Shown here: one piece after another, positions 26,306-35,912 of the stretch
Layout: the number at the start of each line of letters is the position of its first letter
Position numbering within the stretch: the first letter of the stretch is position 1
Origin: Mycolicibacterium sp. P9-64
GTDB taxonomy: Bacteria > Actinomycetota > Actinomycetes > Mycobacteriales > Mycobacteriaceae
Direction of reading: 5' to 3'
DNA length: 64,000 nucleotides
NCBI RefSeq assembly: GCF_008329605.1
Contig: NZ_NPKO01000005.1
Location: forward strand, 186,001-250,000
Position numbers and translations under genes: made by a program
The notes under the pieces: model-generated
Database searches by the model: none
Seen by the model: the letters and a program-made list of their open reading frames with translations, nothing else
What the model was told of the DNA's origin: nothing

Positions 26306-27330
26306 GGGGGAGAACCGTTCGGGTCGTGACGCAGGTCGCGTTGTTCACCATCTTGTGCCTGGTGTCGACGTTCGTTCTGGTGACCGTCTTCGGGCAGTTC
26401 CGGTTCGACTCGCGCGCCTCGTACAGCGCGGTGTTCACCAACGTGTCCGGCCTCAAGGGGGGCAACTTCGTCCGCATCGCCGGTGTCGAGGTCGGCAAGG
26501 TCAAGGACATGACCCTACGCAAGGACGGGACGGTCACCGTCGACTTCGCCATCGACAAGAACCTCGTCCTCACCGACGGAACCAAGGCCGCCGTGCGCTA
26601 CGAGAACCTGATCGGCGACCGCTATCTGTCCCTCGAAGAGGGCCCCGGCTCGGTGAAGAAACTCCAACCGGGACAGACGATCCCGCTGGAACGGACGTCG
26701 CCTGCGCTCGACGTGGACGCCCTCATCGGCGGATTCCGCCCGCTGTTTCGGGCACTGGACCCCGATCAGGTGAACGCGCTCTCCGGTCAATTGCTGAAGG
26801 TCTTTCAAGGCCAGGGCGGCACCATCGCGTCGGTGCTCTCCCAGACGTCGGCGCTGACGACGACGCTGGCAGGCCGCGATCAGCTCATCGGTCAGGTCAT
26901 CACCAACCTGAACACCGTGCTCGGCACCTTCGCCGCGCACGACCAGCAGTTCTCCCAAGGCCTCGGCGATCTGTCCCAGCTCGTCAAGGAGCTCGCCGAC
27001 CGCAAGACCGACATCGCAACGGGTACGGCGTACATCAACGCCGCGGCGGGATCCATTGCCGATCTGTTGGCCGTTGCGCGCCAACCGATCAAGGAAGCGG
27101 TCACGCAGACCGACCGCTTCGCGGGCCAGATCGAAGCCGATCACCAATACGTCGACGATCTCGTCAGAACCCTTCCCGATGCCTACCAGGTGCTGGCTCG
27201 CAACGGTCTCTACGGCGACTACTTCGGCTTCTACCTCTGCGATGCGATTCTGAAGGTCAACGGAAAGGGCGGCCAGCCCGTGTTCGTCAAACTCGCCGGC
27301 CAAGACTCCGGACGGTGCACGCCCAAATGA
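26302..27330 (+). CDS. mceB: Mce-family protein MceB
   Basis: This 342-residue protein has an N-terminal anchor (VALFTILCLVSTFVLVTVFG), Mce domain (YSAVFTNVSGLKGGNFVRIAG, GDRYLSLEEG) and a helical C-terminal half ending in CDAILKVNGKGG and GRCTPK. ATG 26302 overlaps the mceA stop by 4 nt, so an in-frame start at 26173 inside mceA is not needed. Lengths and domains agree with mycobacterial MceB. Confidence 0.94.
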   Translation: MRGRTVRVVTQVALFTILCLVSTFVLVTVFGQFRFDSRASYSAVFTNVSGLKGGNFVRIAGVEVGKVKDMTLRKDGTVTVDFAIDKNLVLTDGTKAAVRYENLIGDRYLSLEEGPGSVKKLQPGQTIPLERTSPALDVDALIGGFRPLFRALDPDQVNALSGQLLKVFQGQGGTIASVLSQTSALTTTLAGRDQLIGQVITNLNTVLGTFAAHDQQFSQGLGDLSQLVKELADRKTDIATGTAYINAAAGSIADLLAVARQPIKEAVTQTDRFAGQIEADHQYVDDLVRTLPDAYQVLARNGLYGDYFGFYLCDAILKVNGKGGQPVFVKLAGQDSGRCTPK

Positions 27331-28715
27331 CCCGAATCAAGCTGGGCAGGCCATATTTCAAGCCGTTGGCCGAACGCAATCGGTTGGCCGTCGGCGGGGT
27401 CGGAACCCTGATCCTGATCGCCGTCGTGATCGCGGCGTTCTCCTACGACAAGATTCCCTTCGTCAAGGGCACCACCGACTACTCCGCCTATTTCGCGGAA
27501 GCCGGCGGGATCAAGACCGGCAGTGACGTGCGAGTGTCGGGACTCAGCGTCGGCAGGGTGTCCGAGATCCGCTTGGAGGGGACGAAGGTGCTGGTGGACT
27601 TCACCGTCCGCGACGGTGTCGAGCTGGGTGCGCAGACCGAGGCCGCGATCAAGACCGAGACCGTGCTCGGAACCAAGTTCCTGGAGGTGACGCCACGTGG
27701 CGACGGCACCCTCGAGGGCACGATCCCACTCGAGCGGACCACCTCGCCCTACGACCTGCCAAGCGCACTGGGTGATTTGACGTCCACGATCAGCGCCCTC
27801 GACACGACGCAGCTGTCCTCGGCGCTGACCACGCTGGCCGACACCTTCAAGGACACCCCACCGGACTTGAAGATCGCGCTCGAGGGCGTGGCGCGGTTCT
27901 CCGACACCCTCAACACTCGTGACGCGCAACTGCGCAACCTGCTGGCCAACGCGAACAAGGTCACCGCGGTGCTGGCCAAGCGCAGCGATCAGATCGCAGG
28001 CCTCGTCGTCAACACCAATGCCCTGCTGGCCGAGCTTCTGTCCCAACGCAGTTCCGTCGACGCACTGATGAACAACCTGACCGCGGCGGCGCACCAGCTG
28101 TCCGGTCTCGTCGCCGACAACCGGACTCAGCTCAAGCCCGCGGTCGACAAGCTCAACGGTGTGCTCGGCATCCTGGACAACCGCAAGAAGGAGCTGCAGC
28201 GCACGCTGTACCTGCTACGGCGGTACGCCATGTCGTTCGGCGAGGTGCTCGGATCGGGACCCTTCTTCAAGGCCTCCCTTGTCAACCTCGCGCCAGGGCA
28301 GTTCGCCCAGCCGTTCATCGACTCCGCGTTCTCCGATCTCGGTCTCGACCCCAACGTGCTGGCGCCGTCGCAGCTCGTCGACCCGCCGACGGGGCAGCCG
28401 GGCACCCCGGCCCTGCCGGTGCCGTACCCGCGTACCGGGCAGGGGGGGGACCCGAATCTGACTCTGCCCGATGCCATTACCGGCAAACCGGGCGATCAGG
28501 GCTGCGGTCCGCCCGGCCTGCCGCTGCCCGGCCCGACCGGCTGCTATCCGTACCGCGAGCCTCTGCCCGCGCCCCCGCCCGGCGGGCCTCCGCCAGGTCC
28601 GCCCATCCCGTTCGAGCCATTGCTCGTCACGCCACCCGTCTACGTCCCCGCGCCCGGTGAAGTGCCACCGCCGTTCATCGGGCCGCAGCCCGTCGCGACG
28701 GCCGGAGGGCAGTGA
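27327..28715 (+). CDS. mceC: Mce-family protein MceC
   Basis: This 462-residue protein has a membrane anchor at about residues 20-40, an Mce domain (YSAYFAEAGGIKTGSDVRVS, GTKFLEVTPRG), a long helical middle and a C-terminal tail of about 110 residues rich in Pro and Gly (PPGLPLPGPTG, PPPGGPPPGPP). ATG 27327 overlaps the mceB stop. The same frame stays open far upstream through mceB, but that part has no Mce character. Pro-rich MceC tails are known and may span the cell wall. Confidence 0.93.
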   Translation: MTRIKLGRPYFKPLAERNRLAVGGVGTLILIAVVIAAFSYDKIPFVKGTTDYSAYFAEAGGIKTGSDVRVSGLSVGRVSEIRLEGTKVLVDFTVRDGVELGAQTEAAIKTETVLGTKFLEVTPRGDGTLEGTIPLERTTSPYDLPSALGDLTSTISALDTTQLSSALTTLADTFKDTPPDLKIALEGVARFSDTLNTRDAQLRNLLANANKVTAVLAKRSDQIAGLVVNTNALLAELLSQRSSVDALMNNLTAAAHQLSGLVADNRTQLKPAVDKLNGVLGILDNRKKELQRTLYLLRRYAMSFGEVLGSGPFFKASLVNLAPGQFAQPFIDSAFSDLGLDPNVLAPSQLVDPPTGQPGTPALPVPYPRTGQGGDPNLTLPDAITGKPGDQGCGPPGLPLPGPTGCYPYREPLPAPPPGGPPPGPPIPFEPLLVTPPVYVPAPGEVPPPFIGPQPVATAGGQ

Positions 28716-30025
28716 CCGTGAAGAACAAAGTGCGGATTGCCACGGCGGCAGGGTTGGTCGTCATCCTCGCCGTTGCGATATCGGTGGTGGCCACCTCGTG
28801 GTGGAACCCCGTCAGCAGGAACACCTTCAGTGCCTACTTCACCAACACCAACGGCCTCTACACCGGCGACGAGGTCCGCATCCTCGGTGTGGCCGTCGGC
28901 ACCATCGACGAGATCGACCCGCAGCCCAACGCCACGAAGGTGACGTTCTCGGTCGACAAGCAGTACTCGGTACCGGCTGACGTCAAGGCGGCGATCCTCT
29001 CGCCGTCGCTGGTCAGTGCCCGCGCCATGCAGCTCGTCCCCGCCTACTCCGAAGGTCCGAAACTGGCGCCAGGCACGACCATTCCGATCGAACGTACCGC
29101 CGTTCCCGTCGAGTGGGACGACCTGCGCCAGCAGCTGGAGAAGCTGACCGACTCCCTGCAACCCGTCACCCCCGGCGGGGTCAGTCCGGTCGGTGAGTTC
29201 GTCAACAGCACAGCCGCCAACCTGCGCGGTGAGGGCGACACCGCCCGCGACACCGTCATCAAACTCTCGCAAGCCGTTTCGGCGCTCGGCGACCACAGCA
29301 CCGACATCTTCAGCACGGTGCGCAATCTGCAGCTATTCGTCTCCGCCCTGTCGTCGAGCAGCGACCTGCTGGCCTCGTTCAACACCAACCTCGCCGACAT
29401 CACCACGGTGTTGTCCGACACGCCAAACGAAGTGGCCGACGCGACCAAGGGTCTCGACGGCGCAGTGAACGACCTGCGGAGTTTCGTCGCCGAGAACCGC
29501 GAAGGGCTCGGCGTCACGTTCGACCGGTTCAACTCGGTGACCACGGCGCTCAACGACAGCCGCGGCGACGTCAAGCAGGTCCTGCACATCGCGCCGACGG
29601 TGTTCCAGAACTTCATGAACATCTACCAGCCGTCGCAGAGCGCCGTGACGGGCATCCTTGCCCCCGTCAACTTCGCCAACACCGTCCAATTCATCTGCAG
29701 TGCAATCCAGGCCGCGTCGCGGGAGAACTGGGAGCAGTCCTCGAAACTGTGCGTCCAGTACCTCGCTCCCATCATCAAGAACCGCCAATACAACTTCCCG
29801 CCGCTCGGCGTCAACCCGTTCGTCGGCGAGTCGGCGCGGCCCAACGAGATCACCTACAGCGAAGACCGGCTGAACCCGCACCTGCCGCCGCCTGCCGCCG
29901 CGCCCGCGCCGATCGACCCCGATGCGCTGCTCCCGGCGGAGGCTCCGCTGTCGGCCACGACGCCAACCGATCCCGGCCAGGGCTTGCCTGGGCTGATGGT
30001 TCCTCCACCCGGGGGTACGCCGTGA
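28712..30025 (+). CDS. mceD: Mce-family protein MceD
   Basis: This 437-residue protein has an anchor (IATAAGLVVILAVAISVV), Mce domain (FSAYFTNTNGLYTGDEVRIL) and helical coiled region. The motif FCSAIQAAS-like segment QFICSAIQAASRENWEQS and the Pro-rich tail are typical of MceD. GTG 28712 overlaps the mceC stop (GTGA); an inner GTG at 28718 is possible. Confidence 0.93.
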   Translation: MTVKNKVRIATAAGLVVILAVAISVVATSWWNPVSRNTFSAYFTNTNGLYTGDEVRILGVAVGTIDEIDPQPNATKVTFSVDKQYSVPADVKAAILSPSLVSARAMQLVPAYSEGPKLAPGTTIPIERTAVPVEWDDLRQQLEKLTDSLQPVTPGGVSPVGEFVNSTAANLRGEGDTARDTVIKLSQAVSALGDHSTDIFSTVRNLQLFVSALSSSSDLLASFNTNLADITTVLSDTPNEVADATKGLDGAVNDLRSFVAENREGLGVTFDRFNSVTTALNDSRGDVKQVLHIAPTVFQNFMNIYQPSQSAVTGILAPVNFANTVQFICSAIQAASRENWEQSSKLCVQYLAPIIKNRQYNFPPLGVNPFVGESARPNEITYSEDRLNPHLPPPAAAPAPIDPDALLPAEAPLSATTPTDPGQGLPGLMVPPPGGTP

Positions 30026-31143
30026 AACGCACGCTGATCGCGGCGTTCGTCGTCGCGTGCCTGTTCGCGATCACCGGATGCGAGTGGCGTGGCCTCAACT
30101 CGCTGAGCCTGCCGGGAACCGAAGGCGGAGGCGACGGTTCGTACACCATCCAGGCGCAGCTGCCCGACGTCGTCGTCATCCAGCAGAACACGCGCGTGCG
30201 CGTCGGCGACGTCAACATCGGCAACGTCACCAAGATCGAGGTCCAGGACTGGCATGCGCTGGTGACCATGCGCATCAACAAGGACGTACACCTGCCGGCG
30301 AACAGCACCGCCAAGGTAGGGCAGACCAGCCTCCTCGGCGCCATGCACATCGAGCTTGCGCCGCCCGTCGACCAAGCGCCGGAGGGGCAGCTCAAGGACG
30401 GCTCGGTGATCCCGCTGTCGGCGGCCAGCACGTACCCGACCACCGAGCAGACTCTGGCCTCGGTGTCGATCCTGCTCAACGGCGGCGGGCTCGGCCAACT
30501 TCAGGAGATCAACCAAGCGTTCGCGAAGGCGTTGGCGGGCCGCGAGAACGACATGCGGAGCCTGCTGACCCAGCTGGACGTCTTCATCGCCCAGCTCAAC
30601 GACCAGACCGACGACATCATCTCGGCCACCGAGAAGCTCAACTCGCTTGCCGGGCAGGTCGCGGCGAGCGACAAGGTCGTCGACAAGGCGCTCGACGACA
30701 TCCCGAAGGCACTTGCCGTGCTTTCGGATTCGCGCATCAAGCTGGCGGACGCGATCGACGCCCTCGGCAAGTTCAGCGCCGTCGCGACGTCGACGATCGA
30801 ACAGACCAAGGAATCCCTCGTCAGCAATCTGCGCAGCATCGCCCCGGTGTTCCGGGAGCTTGCCGACGCCGGGCCCGCACTGACCAGAGGGCTGGACTTC
30901 CTGTCGACGTACCCGTGGGTGAAGAGCAAGGTGGCCAACTGGTTCCGCGGCGACTTCGCCAACATCACTCTCGTCATCGACCTGACCCTGAGCCGGATCG
31001 ACAGCAGCCTGTTCACCGGGACGAGGTGGGAAGGAAACCTCACCGAACTCGAACTGCAGTGGGGCCGCACGATCGGTCAGATGCCGAGCCCGTACACGGC
31101 GGGCAACCCGCTCATCGCCCCGTATCGCTGGGGAGCGTACTGA
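30022..31143 (+). CDS. mceE: Mce-family lipoprotein MceE
   Basis: This 373-residue protein has a lipobox FAITGC (Cys20), as in the LprK-type MceE lipoproteins, followed by the Mce domain (YTIQAQLPDVVVIQQNTRVR, GAMHIELAPP). GTG 30022 overlaps the mceD stop. MceE is the lipid-anchored member of the hexamer. It ends with the TGATG junction to mceF. Confidence 0.94.
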   Translation: MKRTLIAAFVVACLFAITGCEWRGLNSLSLPGTEGGGDGSYTIQAQLPDVVVIQQNTRVRVGDVNIGNVTKIEVQDWHALVTMRINKDVHLPANSTAKVGQTSLLGAMHIELAPPVDQAPEGQLKDGSVIPLSAASTYPTTEQTLASVSILLNGGGLGQLQEINQAFAKALAGRENDMRSLLTQLDVFIAQLNDQTDDIISATEKLNSLAGQVAASDKVVDKALDDIPKALAVLSDSRIKLADAIDALGKFSAVATSTIEQTKESLVSNLRSIAPVFRELADAGPALTRGLDFLSTYPWVKSKVANWFRGDFANITLVIDLTLSRIDSSLFTGTRWEGNLTELELQWGRTIGQMPSPYTAGNPLIAPYRWGAY

Positions 31144-32588
31144 TGTTGCGACTGTCTCGACAGGTGTGGACACAGCTGGCGATCCTGGCCACCATCACGG
31201 TCGTCGCGGTCGGCGTGATGGCATTCGGGCTCGTGAACGTGCCTGCGCTGCTTGGCATCGGGCGTTACACCGTGACTGTCGACCTGCCTGCGTCGGGAGG
31301 TTTGTACCCGACGTCCGTGGTGACCTACCGCGGTACCGAGATCGGCAGGGTCGAATCGATCGACGTCACCCGCGATGGCGTCCGTGCCGTTCTCAAGCTG
31401 AACTCGGACACCCCGATCCCGTCCGACGTGTCGGCCGCGGTGCACAGCCGCTCCGCGGTCGGTGAACAGTTCCTCGAGTTGACACCGCAAACGCACGCCG
31501 CAGGAGACAGCGTCCCCACGCTGGCCGACGGTGCCAACATCGGGGTGGACAAGGTGCGGATTCCGCCAGACATCGGGAACCTGCTCGACGCCACCAACAC
31601 GGCGCTGCAAGCGATCCCGCAGGACAACCTACGCACCGTCGTCGACGAAGCGGCCAAGGCGGTCGGCGGTTTGGGGCCGGAACTGTCGCGCATCGTGGAC
31701 GGATCCACCTCGTTGGCCATCGAGGCGGGGAAGGCGAAGGATTCGTTCACCACGTTGATCGACCAGTTCCCGGCCGTGGCGAATTCCCAAGTGCAGACGT
31801 CGGATGCGATCGCGACATGGGCGGCGCGGACGGCGTCGATCACCGGGCAGTTCAAGGCACAGGACCAGGCGTTCGGAGATCTGCTCGACATCGGTGGGCC
31901 GGCGTTGGGGGAGGGTAGGGCCCTCTTCGACCGGGTGGCCCCTGCGTTGCCGGTGTTGCTGGCCAATCTGGTGAGCCTCGGCGACATCGCGGTGACCTAC
32001 CGCAACGACATCGAGCAGATGCTGGTGCTCTACCCGCAGGGCACGGCCGTCATGTCGGCGATCGCGCTCGCGGATTCCGGTGTGAAGCAGGCCTATCGAG
32101 GGATCTACCTCGACTTCAACCTCAACCTCAACACGCCGCCGCCCTGCAACACCGGCTTTCTGCCCGTCCGGCAGCAGCGTTCACCGTCCGATCAGGACTA
32201 CCCCGACAGACCCGCAGGCGAGTTGTACTGCCGGGTGCCGCAGGATTCGGACCTCAATGTCCGTGGCGTGCGCAATATTCCGTGTGAGGGCAATCCCGCC
32301 AAGCGCGCGCCGACGGTCGAGATGTGCGAAAGCGACGAGCAGTACGTCCCGCTCAACGATGGCTACAACTGGAAGGGTGACCCCAACGCGACGCTCTCCG
32401 GCCAGGCCATCCCGCAGGACCCGCCGGGCGCTCGTCCGGTGGGCATCCCGCCGCCCGTCTCCGCAGTGCCCTACGACCCCGCGACGGGGAACTACATCGG
32501 ACCCGATGGCAGGAACTACACGCAGGGCGATCTCGCCAACCCTGGCAACAAGACGTGGCAGCAGATGCTGGTGCCGCCCGGCGGCTAG
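31143..32588 (+). CDS. mceF: Mce-family protein MceF
   Basis: This 481-residue protein has an N-terminal span (LAILATITVVAVGVMAFGLV), Mce domain (YTVTVDLPASGGLYPTSVVTY, GEQFLELTPQ) and a helical region. The Cys-containing C-terminal part (PPPCNTGFLP, ELYCRVPQD, RNIPCEGNP, VEMCESDEQYV) is typical of MceF. It closes the eight-gene operon. No mce-associated (mas) genes follow; instead the stop overlaps the convergent HNH gene by 4 nt. Confidence 0.94.
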   Translation: MLRLSRQVWTQLAILATITVVAVGVMAFGLVNVPALLGIGRYTVTVDLPASGGLYPTSVVTYRGTEIGRVESIDVTRDGVRAVLKLNSDTPIPSDVSAAVHSRSAVGEQFLELTPQTHAAGDSVPTLADGANIGVDKVRIPPDIGNLLDATNTALQAIPQDNLRTVVDEAAKAVGGLGPELSRIVDGSTSLAIEAGKAKDSFTTLIDQFPAVANSQVQTSDAIATWAARTASITGQFKAQDQAFGDLLDIGGPALGEGRALFDRVAPALPVLLANLVSLGDIAVTYRNDIEQMLVLYPQGTAVMSAIALADSGVKQAYRGIYLDFNLNLNTPPPCNTGFLPVRQQRSPSDQDYPDRPAGELYCRVPQDSDLNVRGVRNIPCEGNPAKRAPTVEMCESDEQYVPLNDGYNWKGDPNATLSGQAIPQDPPGARPVGIPPPVSAVPYDPATGNYIGPDGRNYTQGDLANPGNKTWQQMLVPPGG

Positions 32589-33832
32589 TTGGTCGTGGGT
32601 GGTGGTTGTGGTGGGAAGGGTTCGTACCACCACCAGTCGGCGCGTTCCCCGGTCGGCCCGGAACACGGTTTGACCGTGGGTGGGGGTGTGGTGGGGGGTC
32701 GGGCCAGCGATCCCGGCGTCAGTGGCCTGCCCGCTTGGTCGGTGACGACGAGGTGGTGGGCAGTTCCGGAGATGGTGATGACACCGCGATGGTGAGCCCG
32801 ATGGTGATGCGGGCAGACCAACACCAGATTGTCGAGTTCGGTGGGTCCGCCGTCCTCCCAATGCCATATGTGATGAGCGTGTAGTCCTCGGGTGGCGCCG
32901 CAACCGGGCACCACGCAACTACGGTCGCGGTGCTCCAGAACGCGACGCAACCGGCGCCCGACGGTGCGGGTAGCCCGCCCGGCACCGATGACCCGCCCGT
33001 CGCGTTCGAACCACACCTCACACGTCGCATCGCAGGTCAGGTAGCGCCGGTCATCATCGGAGAGCAGCGGACCCAGATGCAGCGCGGCGATGCGGCTTTC
33101 GAGGTCGACGTGTACCACGACGGTGGTGCGTTGGGCGTGCGGACGGCGAGCCACCTCACTGTCCCAGCCGGCCACGACCAGGCTCATGAACGCATCGTTG
33201 GTGTTCGGCATCGGCGGTGCCTGTTCGGAGGAGCTGTCGGTGTGGTCGTGTTTCCACGCGGTGATCAGGGCGTCGCGGTGGGAGTCGAGGGCGGCGTCGA
33301 CGATGGCGGCCTCGTCGTGGGGCAGGGTGATCGTGTAGGTGGTGGACTGCTCATCGCTGGTCTTGCTGATCGACCGCGGCGGCGGTTGCGGTTGCGGTTC
33401 GGGGTCGGGTTTCGGTTCCAGTTTGATCGCCTTGCACAGCTGGCTGACCGTCGCGACCGCGGCCATCTGCGCGTAAAACGCATCAGACCCGTCGGCTGCC
33501 TTCTCGGCGATCACCCCGACCTGATCCAGTGACAACCGGCCCTCCCGCATCCCCGCCGCACACTTGGGGAATTCCGGCAGTCGATGGGCGATGGCGGCGA
33601 TCGTCTTCGCGTTGCGCGGTGAGGCACCGGTCATCCATGCCACCAGCGACGGAATCGATCGCGCGCCGGTCATGCCCCCTAGTCCGTCGCGGTCAATCTC
33701 GGCGACGATGTCCACGATCTGACCGTCGATCGCGTTGCGCTGCCCGGTCAACTCCGCCACCTTCTCCAACAACCCATCCATGCGCTCAGTCGGGCTCGGC
33801 CCGGGAGCGAAAGAGGTTGCCGGCGAAGACAT
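32585..33832 (-). CDS. DUF222/13E12-family HNH endonuclease-like protein
   Basis: This 415-residue protein has an N-terminal DUF222 region (residues about 20-280, with GARSIPSLVAWMTGASPRNA) and an HNH domain near the C-terminus: CVVPGCGATRGLHAHHIWHW, NLVLVCPHHHRAHH. The two CxxC pairs bind zinc. This is the multicopy 13E12-repeat family of mycobacteria, often found near mobile or rearranged DNA, with no settled function. A Pro/Gln/Glu-rich insert (KPDPEPQPQPPP) lies mid-protein. It meets mceF tail to tail. Confidence 0.92.
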   Translation of the reverse strand: MSSPATSFAPGPSPTERMDGLLEKVAELTGQRNAIDGQIVDIVAEIDRDGLGGMTGARSIPSLVAWMTGASPRNAKTIAAIAHRLPEFPKCAAGMREGRLSLDQVGVIAEKAADGSDAFYAQMAAVATVSQLCKAIKLEPKPDPEPQPQPPPRSISKTSDEQSTTYTITLPHDEAAIVDAALDSHRDALITAWKHDHTDSSSEQAPPMPNTNDAFMSLVVAGWDSEVARRPHAQRTTVVVHVDLESRIAALHLGPLLSDDDRRYLTCDATCEVWFERDGRVIGAGRATRTVGRRLRRVLEHRDRSCVVPGCGATRGLHAHHIWHWEDGGPTELDNLVLVCPHHHRAHHRGVITISGTAHHLVVTDQAGRPLTPGSLARPPTTPPPTVKPCSGPTGERADWWWYEPFPPQPPPTTN

Positions 33833-33880
33833 ACCACCATCAAAGAAGAGGCCACCGACAAAACCGCCGACGCACAGCCC

Positions 33881-35383
33881 CTACTTCTTCTCCCGCCAGG
33901 CCCGCTCGAACGGCAGCCGCCACGCGTTGGGCGCGATCAGCTGGTGAATGGCGTTGGGGCCCCACGTGCCCGGCGGGTAGGTCTTCACCGGCGGGGGGTC
34001 GTCCAACAGCTGAGCCGAACGCTCCCACAGTGATTCGATGCCCTCGGCGGTGGTGAACAGCGTGTGGTCACCGCGCATGGCGTCGAGGATCAGCCGCTCG
34101 TAGGCCTCCAGCACGTCACCCTGGGAGTCCGTCTCCTGCGTGGAGAACTGCATCGACAGCTTGTCGAGCTTCATGCCGGGCCCAGGGCGCTTGCCGTAGA
34201 ACGACAGCGACACCTTGGAGCTGTCGGCCAGGTCGAAGGTGAGGTGATCGGGACCCTGCGACCCGACACCGGACCCGGCGGGGAACATCGTCCGCGGCGC
34301 CTCCTTGAAGGCGATCGAGATGACGCGGATGCCCTCGGCCATCCGCTTGCCGGTGCGCAGGTAGATCGGCACGCCCGCCCAGCGCCAGTTGTCGATGCCG
34401 ACCTTCAGCGCGATGAACGTCTCGGTGTCGGAATCCTTTGCTACCCCGACCTCGTCGCGGTAGCCGGTGTACTGGCCGCGGACCACGTCGGCGCAGCGGA
34501 TGGGCAGCATCGAGCGGAAGACCTTGTTCTTCTCCTCGCTGATCGCCCGCGGTTCGAGTGCCGTCGGCGGTTCCATCACGACGAACGCCATCACCTGCAG
34601 GAGGTGGGTGACGACCATGTCCTTGAAGGCGCCGGTGCTCTCGTAGAAGTTGGCCCGCTGGTCCAGTCCCAGGGTCTCGGGAATGTCGATCTGGATGTGA
34701 TCGATGAAGTTGCGGTTCCAGATCGGCTCGAAGAGGCCGTTGGCGAAGCGGAACGCGAGGATGTTCTGCGCGGCCTCCTTGCCGAGGAAGTGGTCGATGC
34801 GGAAGATCTGGCGCTCGCGGAACGTCTCGTGCACGAAGTCGTTGAGCTCGATGGCGCTGGCCAGATCGGTGCCAAACGGCTTCTCCATCACCACGCGGGC
34901 GCGTTCGACCAGCTTCGCGTCGCGCAACATCGTGATGACCGCGCGTGCCGCCTTGGGTGGAACCGAAAGATAGTGCAGTCGTAGGGTTTCCGGGCCGAGC
35001 TCGATCTCGGCGGCCTCTACCGCGGCGGCCAGCGCCTCGGGGCCACCACCCTGCGGCACGTACGTGATCCGGCTCGCGAAGTTCTTCCACTGCTCGTCGG
35101 TGAGCTTGTGGGTACCGAACGCGTCGACCGCTTCCTTGGTGAGGGTACGGAACTCGTCGTTCGTCAGTTCCTCGAGGGACGTGCCGACGACCCTGATCTC
35201 CGGGGCGAGGGCCGACTGGACGAGGTAGGCCAGCCCGGGCAGCAGCTTGCGCTTGGCAAGGTCGCCGGTGGCGCCGAACAGGACGATGACATGGGGCACG
35301 AGGGCATCGGTGTCGCGGCGGTGCGGGCGGGCGCCTGGCGCCGGGTAGGCGATGGTCTGCGGGTCTGTGGACACACCCGGCAT
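33881..35383 (-). CDS. zwf: Glucose-6-phosphate dehydrogenase
   Basis: This 500-residue enzyme oxidises glucose 6-phosphate to 6-phosphogluconolactone with NAD(P)+, the entry to the pentose phosphate pathway. It shows the coenzyme loop GATGDLAKRKL (37-47), EKPFG (167-171) and the active-site signature RIDHFLGKE (195-203) with the catalytic His. ATG 35383 is preceded by a GGAAG site. The gene stands alone here and is not beside tal/tkt/opcA, so it is probably an additional zwf copy, one of several in mycobacteria. Confidence 0.95.
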   Translation of the reverse strand: MPGVSTDPQTIAYPAPGARPHRRDTDALVPHVIVLFGATGDLAKRKLLPGLAYLVQSALAPEIRVVGTSLEELTNDEFRTLTKEAVDAFGTHKLTDEQWKNFASRITYVPQGGGPEALAAAVEAAEIELGPETLRLHYLSVPPKAARAVITMLRDAKLVERARVVMEKPFGTDLASAIELNDFVHETFRERQIFRIDHFLGKEAAQNILAFRFANGLFEPIWNRNFIDHIQIDIPETLGLDQRANFYESTGAFKDMVVTHLLQVMAFVVMEPPTALEPRAISEEKNKVFRSMLPIRCADVVRGQYTGYRDEVGVAKDSDTETFIALKVGIDNWRWAGVPIYLRTGKRMAEGIRVISIAFKEAPRTMFPAGSGVGSQGPDHLTFDLADSSKVSLSFYGKRPGPGMKLDKLSMQFSTQETDSQGDVLEAYERLILDAMRGDHTLFTTAEGIESLWERSAQLLDDPPPVKTYPPGTWGPNAIHQLIAPNAWRLPFERAWREKK

Positions 35384-35453
35384 GCTTCCATTCCGACGTT
35401 AACGGCGCACTACATCGAGGCGCGTAAATGCCCGTGAGCTCGCGTGAGGTCGC

Positions 35454-35459
35454 TAGTGT
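35454..35459 (+). promoter_or_regulatory. -10 box TAGTGT of leaderless SRPBCC-far operon
   Basis: TAGTGT is 6 nt before ATG 35466, with no ribosome binding site. Confidence 0.5.
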
Positions 35460-35465
35460 CGCGGA

Positions 35466-35909
35466 ATGGCAACCAGCGATTCCCGCGAAGTAGTGATCGA
35501 AGCGTCCCCCGAGGAAATCCTCGACGTCATCGCCGACGTCGAGGCGACACCGGACTGGGCGCCGCAGTATCAGAGCGCCAAGATCCTGGAGACGGGCGAC
35601 GATGGCAGGCCCCGCCTGGTCGAGATGAAGATCAAGACCGCGGGCATCGTCGACACCATGGAGATCGAATACACCTGGACCGCGGACAAGGTCAGCTGGA
35701 CGCTGATCAAGGCGGGCGCGCTGAAGAGACAGGACGCCAGCTACACCCTGATTCCGGATGGCGCCAAGACCCGAGTGAGGTTCGACATCACCATCGACCT
35801 GTCGATCCCCATGCCCGGCTTCGTGCTCAAGCGTGCCATGAAGGGCGGCACCGAAAGTGCGACCGACGGCCTGCGCAAGCAGGTTCTGAAGGTCAAGAAG
35901 GGCGGCTGA
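35466..35909 (+). CDS. SRPBCC (polyketide cyclase-like) protein, Rv0854-like
   Basis: This 147-residue START/SRPBCC-fold protein has REVVIEASPEEILDVIADVE and a C-terminal helix KGGTESATDGLRKQVLKVKK. Length and position directly before the far-type racemase match Rv0854 of M. tuberculosis. The fold binds hydrophobic ligands; the actual role is unknown. The next gene starts 3 nt after its stop, so they form one transcript from the leaderless start. Confidence 0.88.
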   Translation: MATSDSREVVIEASPEEILDVIADVEATPDWAPQYQSAKILETGDDGRPRLVEMKIKTAGIVDTMEIEYTWTADKVSWTLIKAGALKRQDASYTLIPDGAKTRVRFDITIDLSIPMPGFVLKRAMKGGTESATDGLRKQVLKVKKGG

Positions 35910-35912
35910 CCC

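Noticed and set aside
26055..27326. Open frame extending mceC far upstream through mceB
   Set aside because: The Mce anchor and domain begin only after ATG 27327; the upstream part is an out-of-frame reading of mceA/mceB.
33529..34056. Plus-strand open frame across the HNH/zwf gap
   Set aside because: It is antisense to two well-supported genes and is Arg/Ser/Pro-rich, typical of a GC-rich shadow frame.
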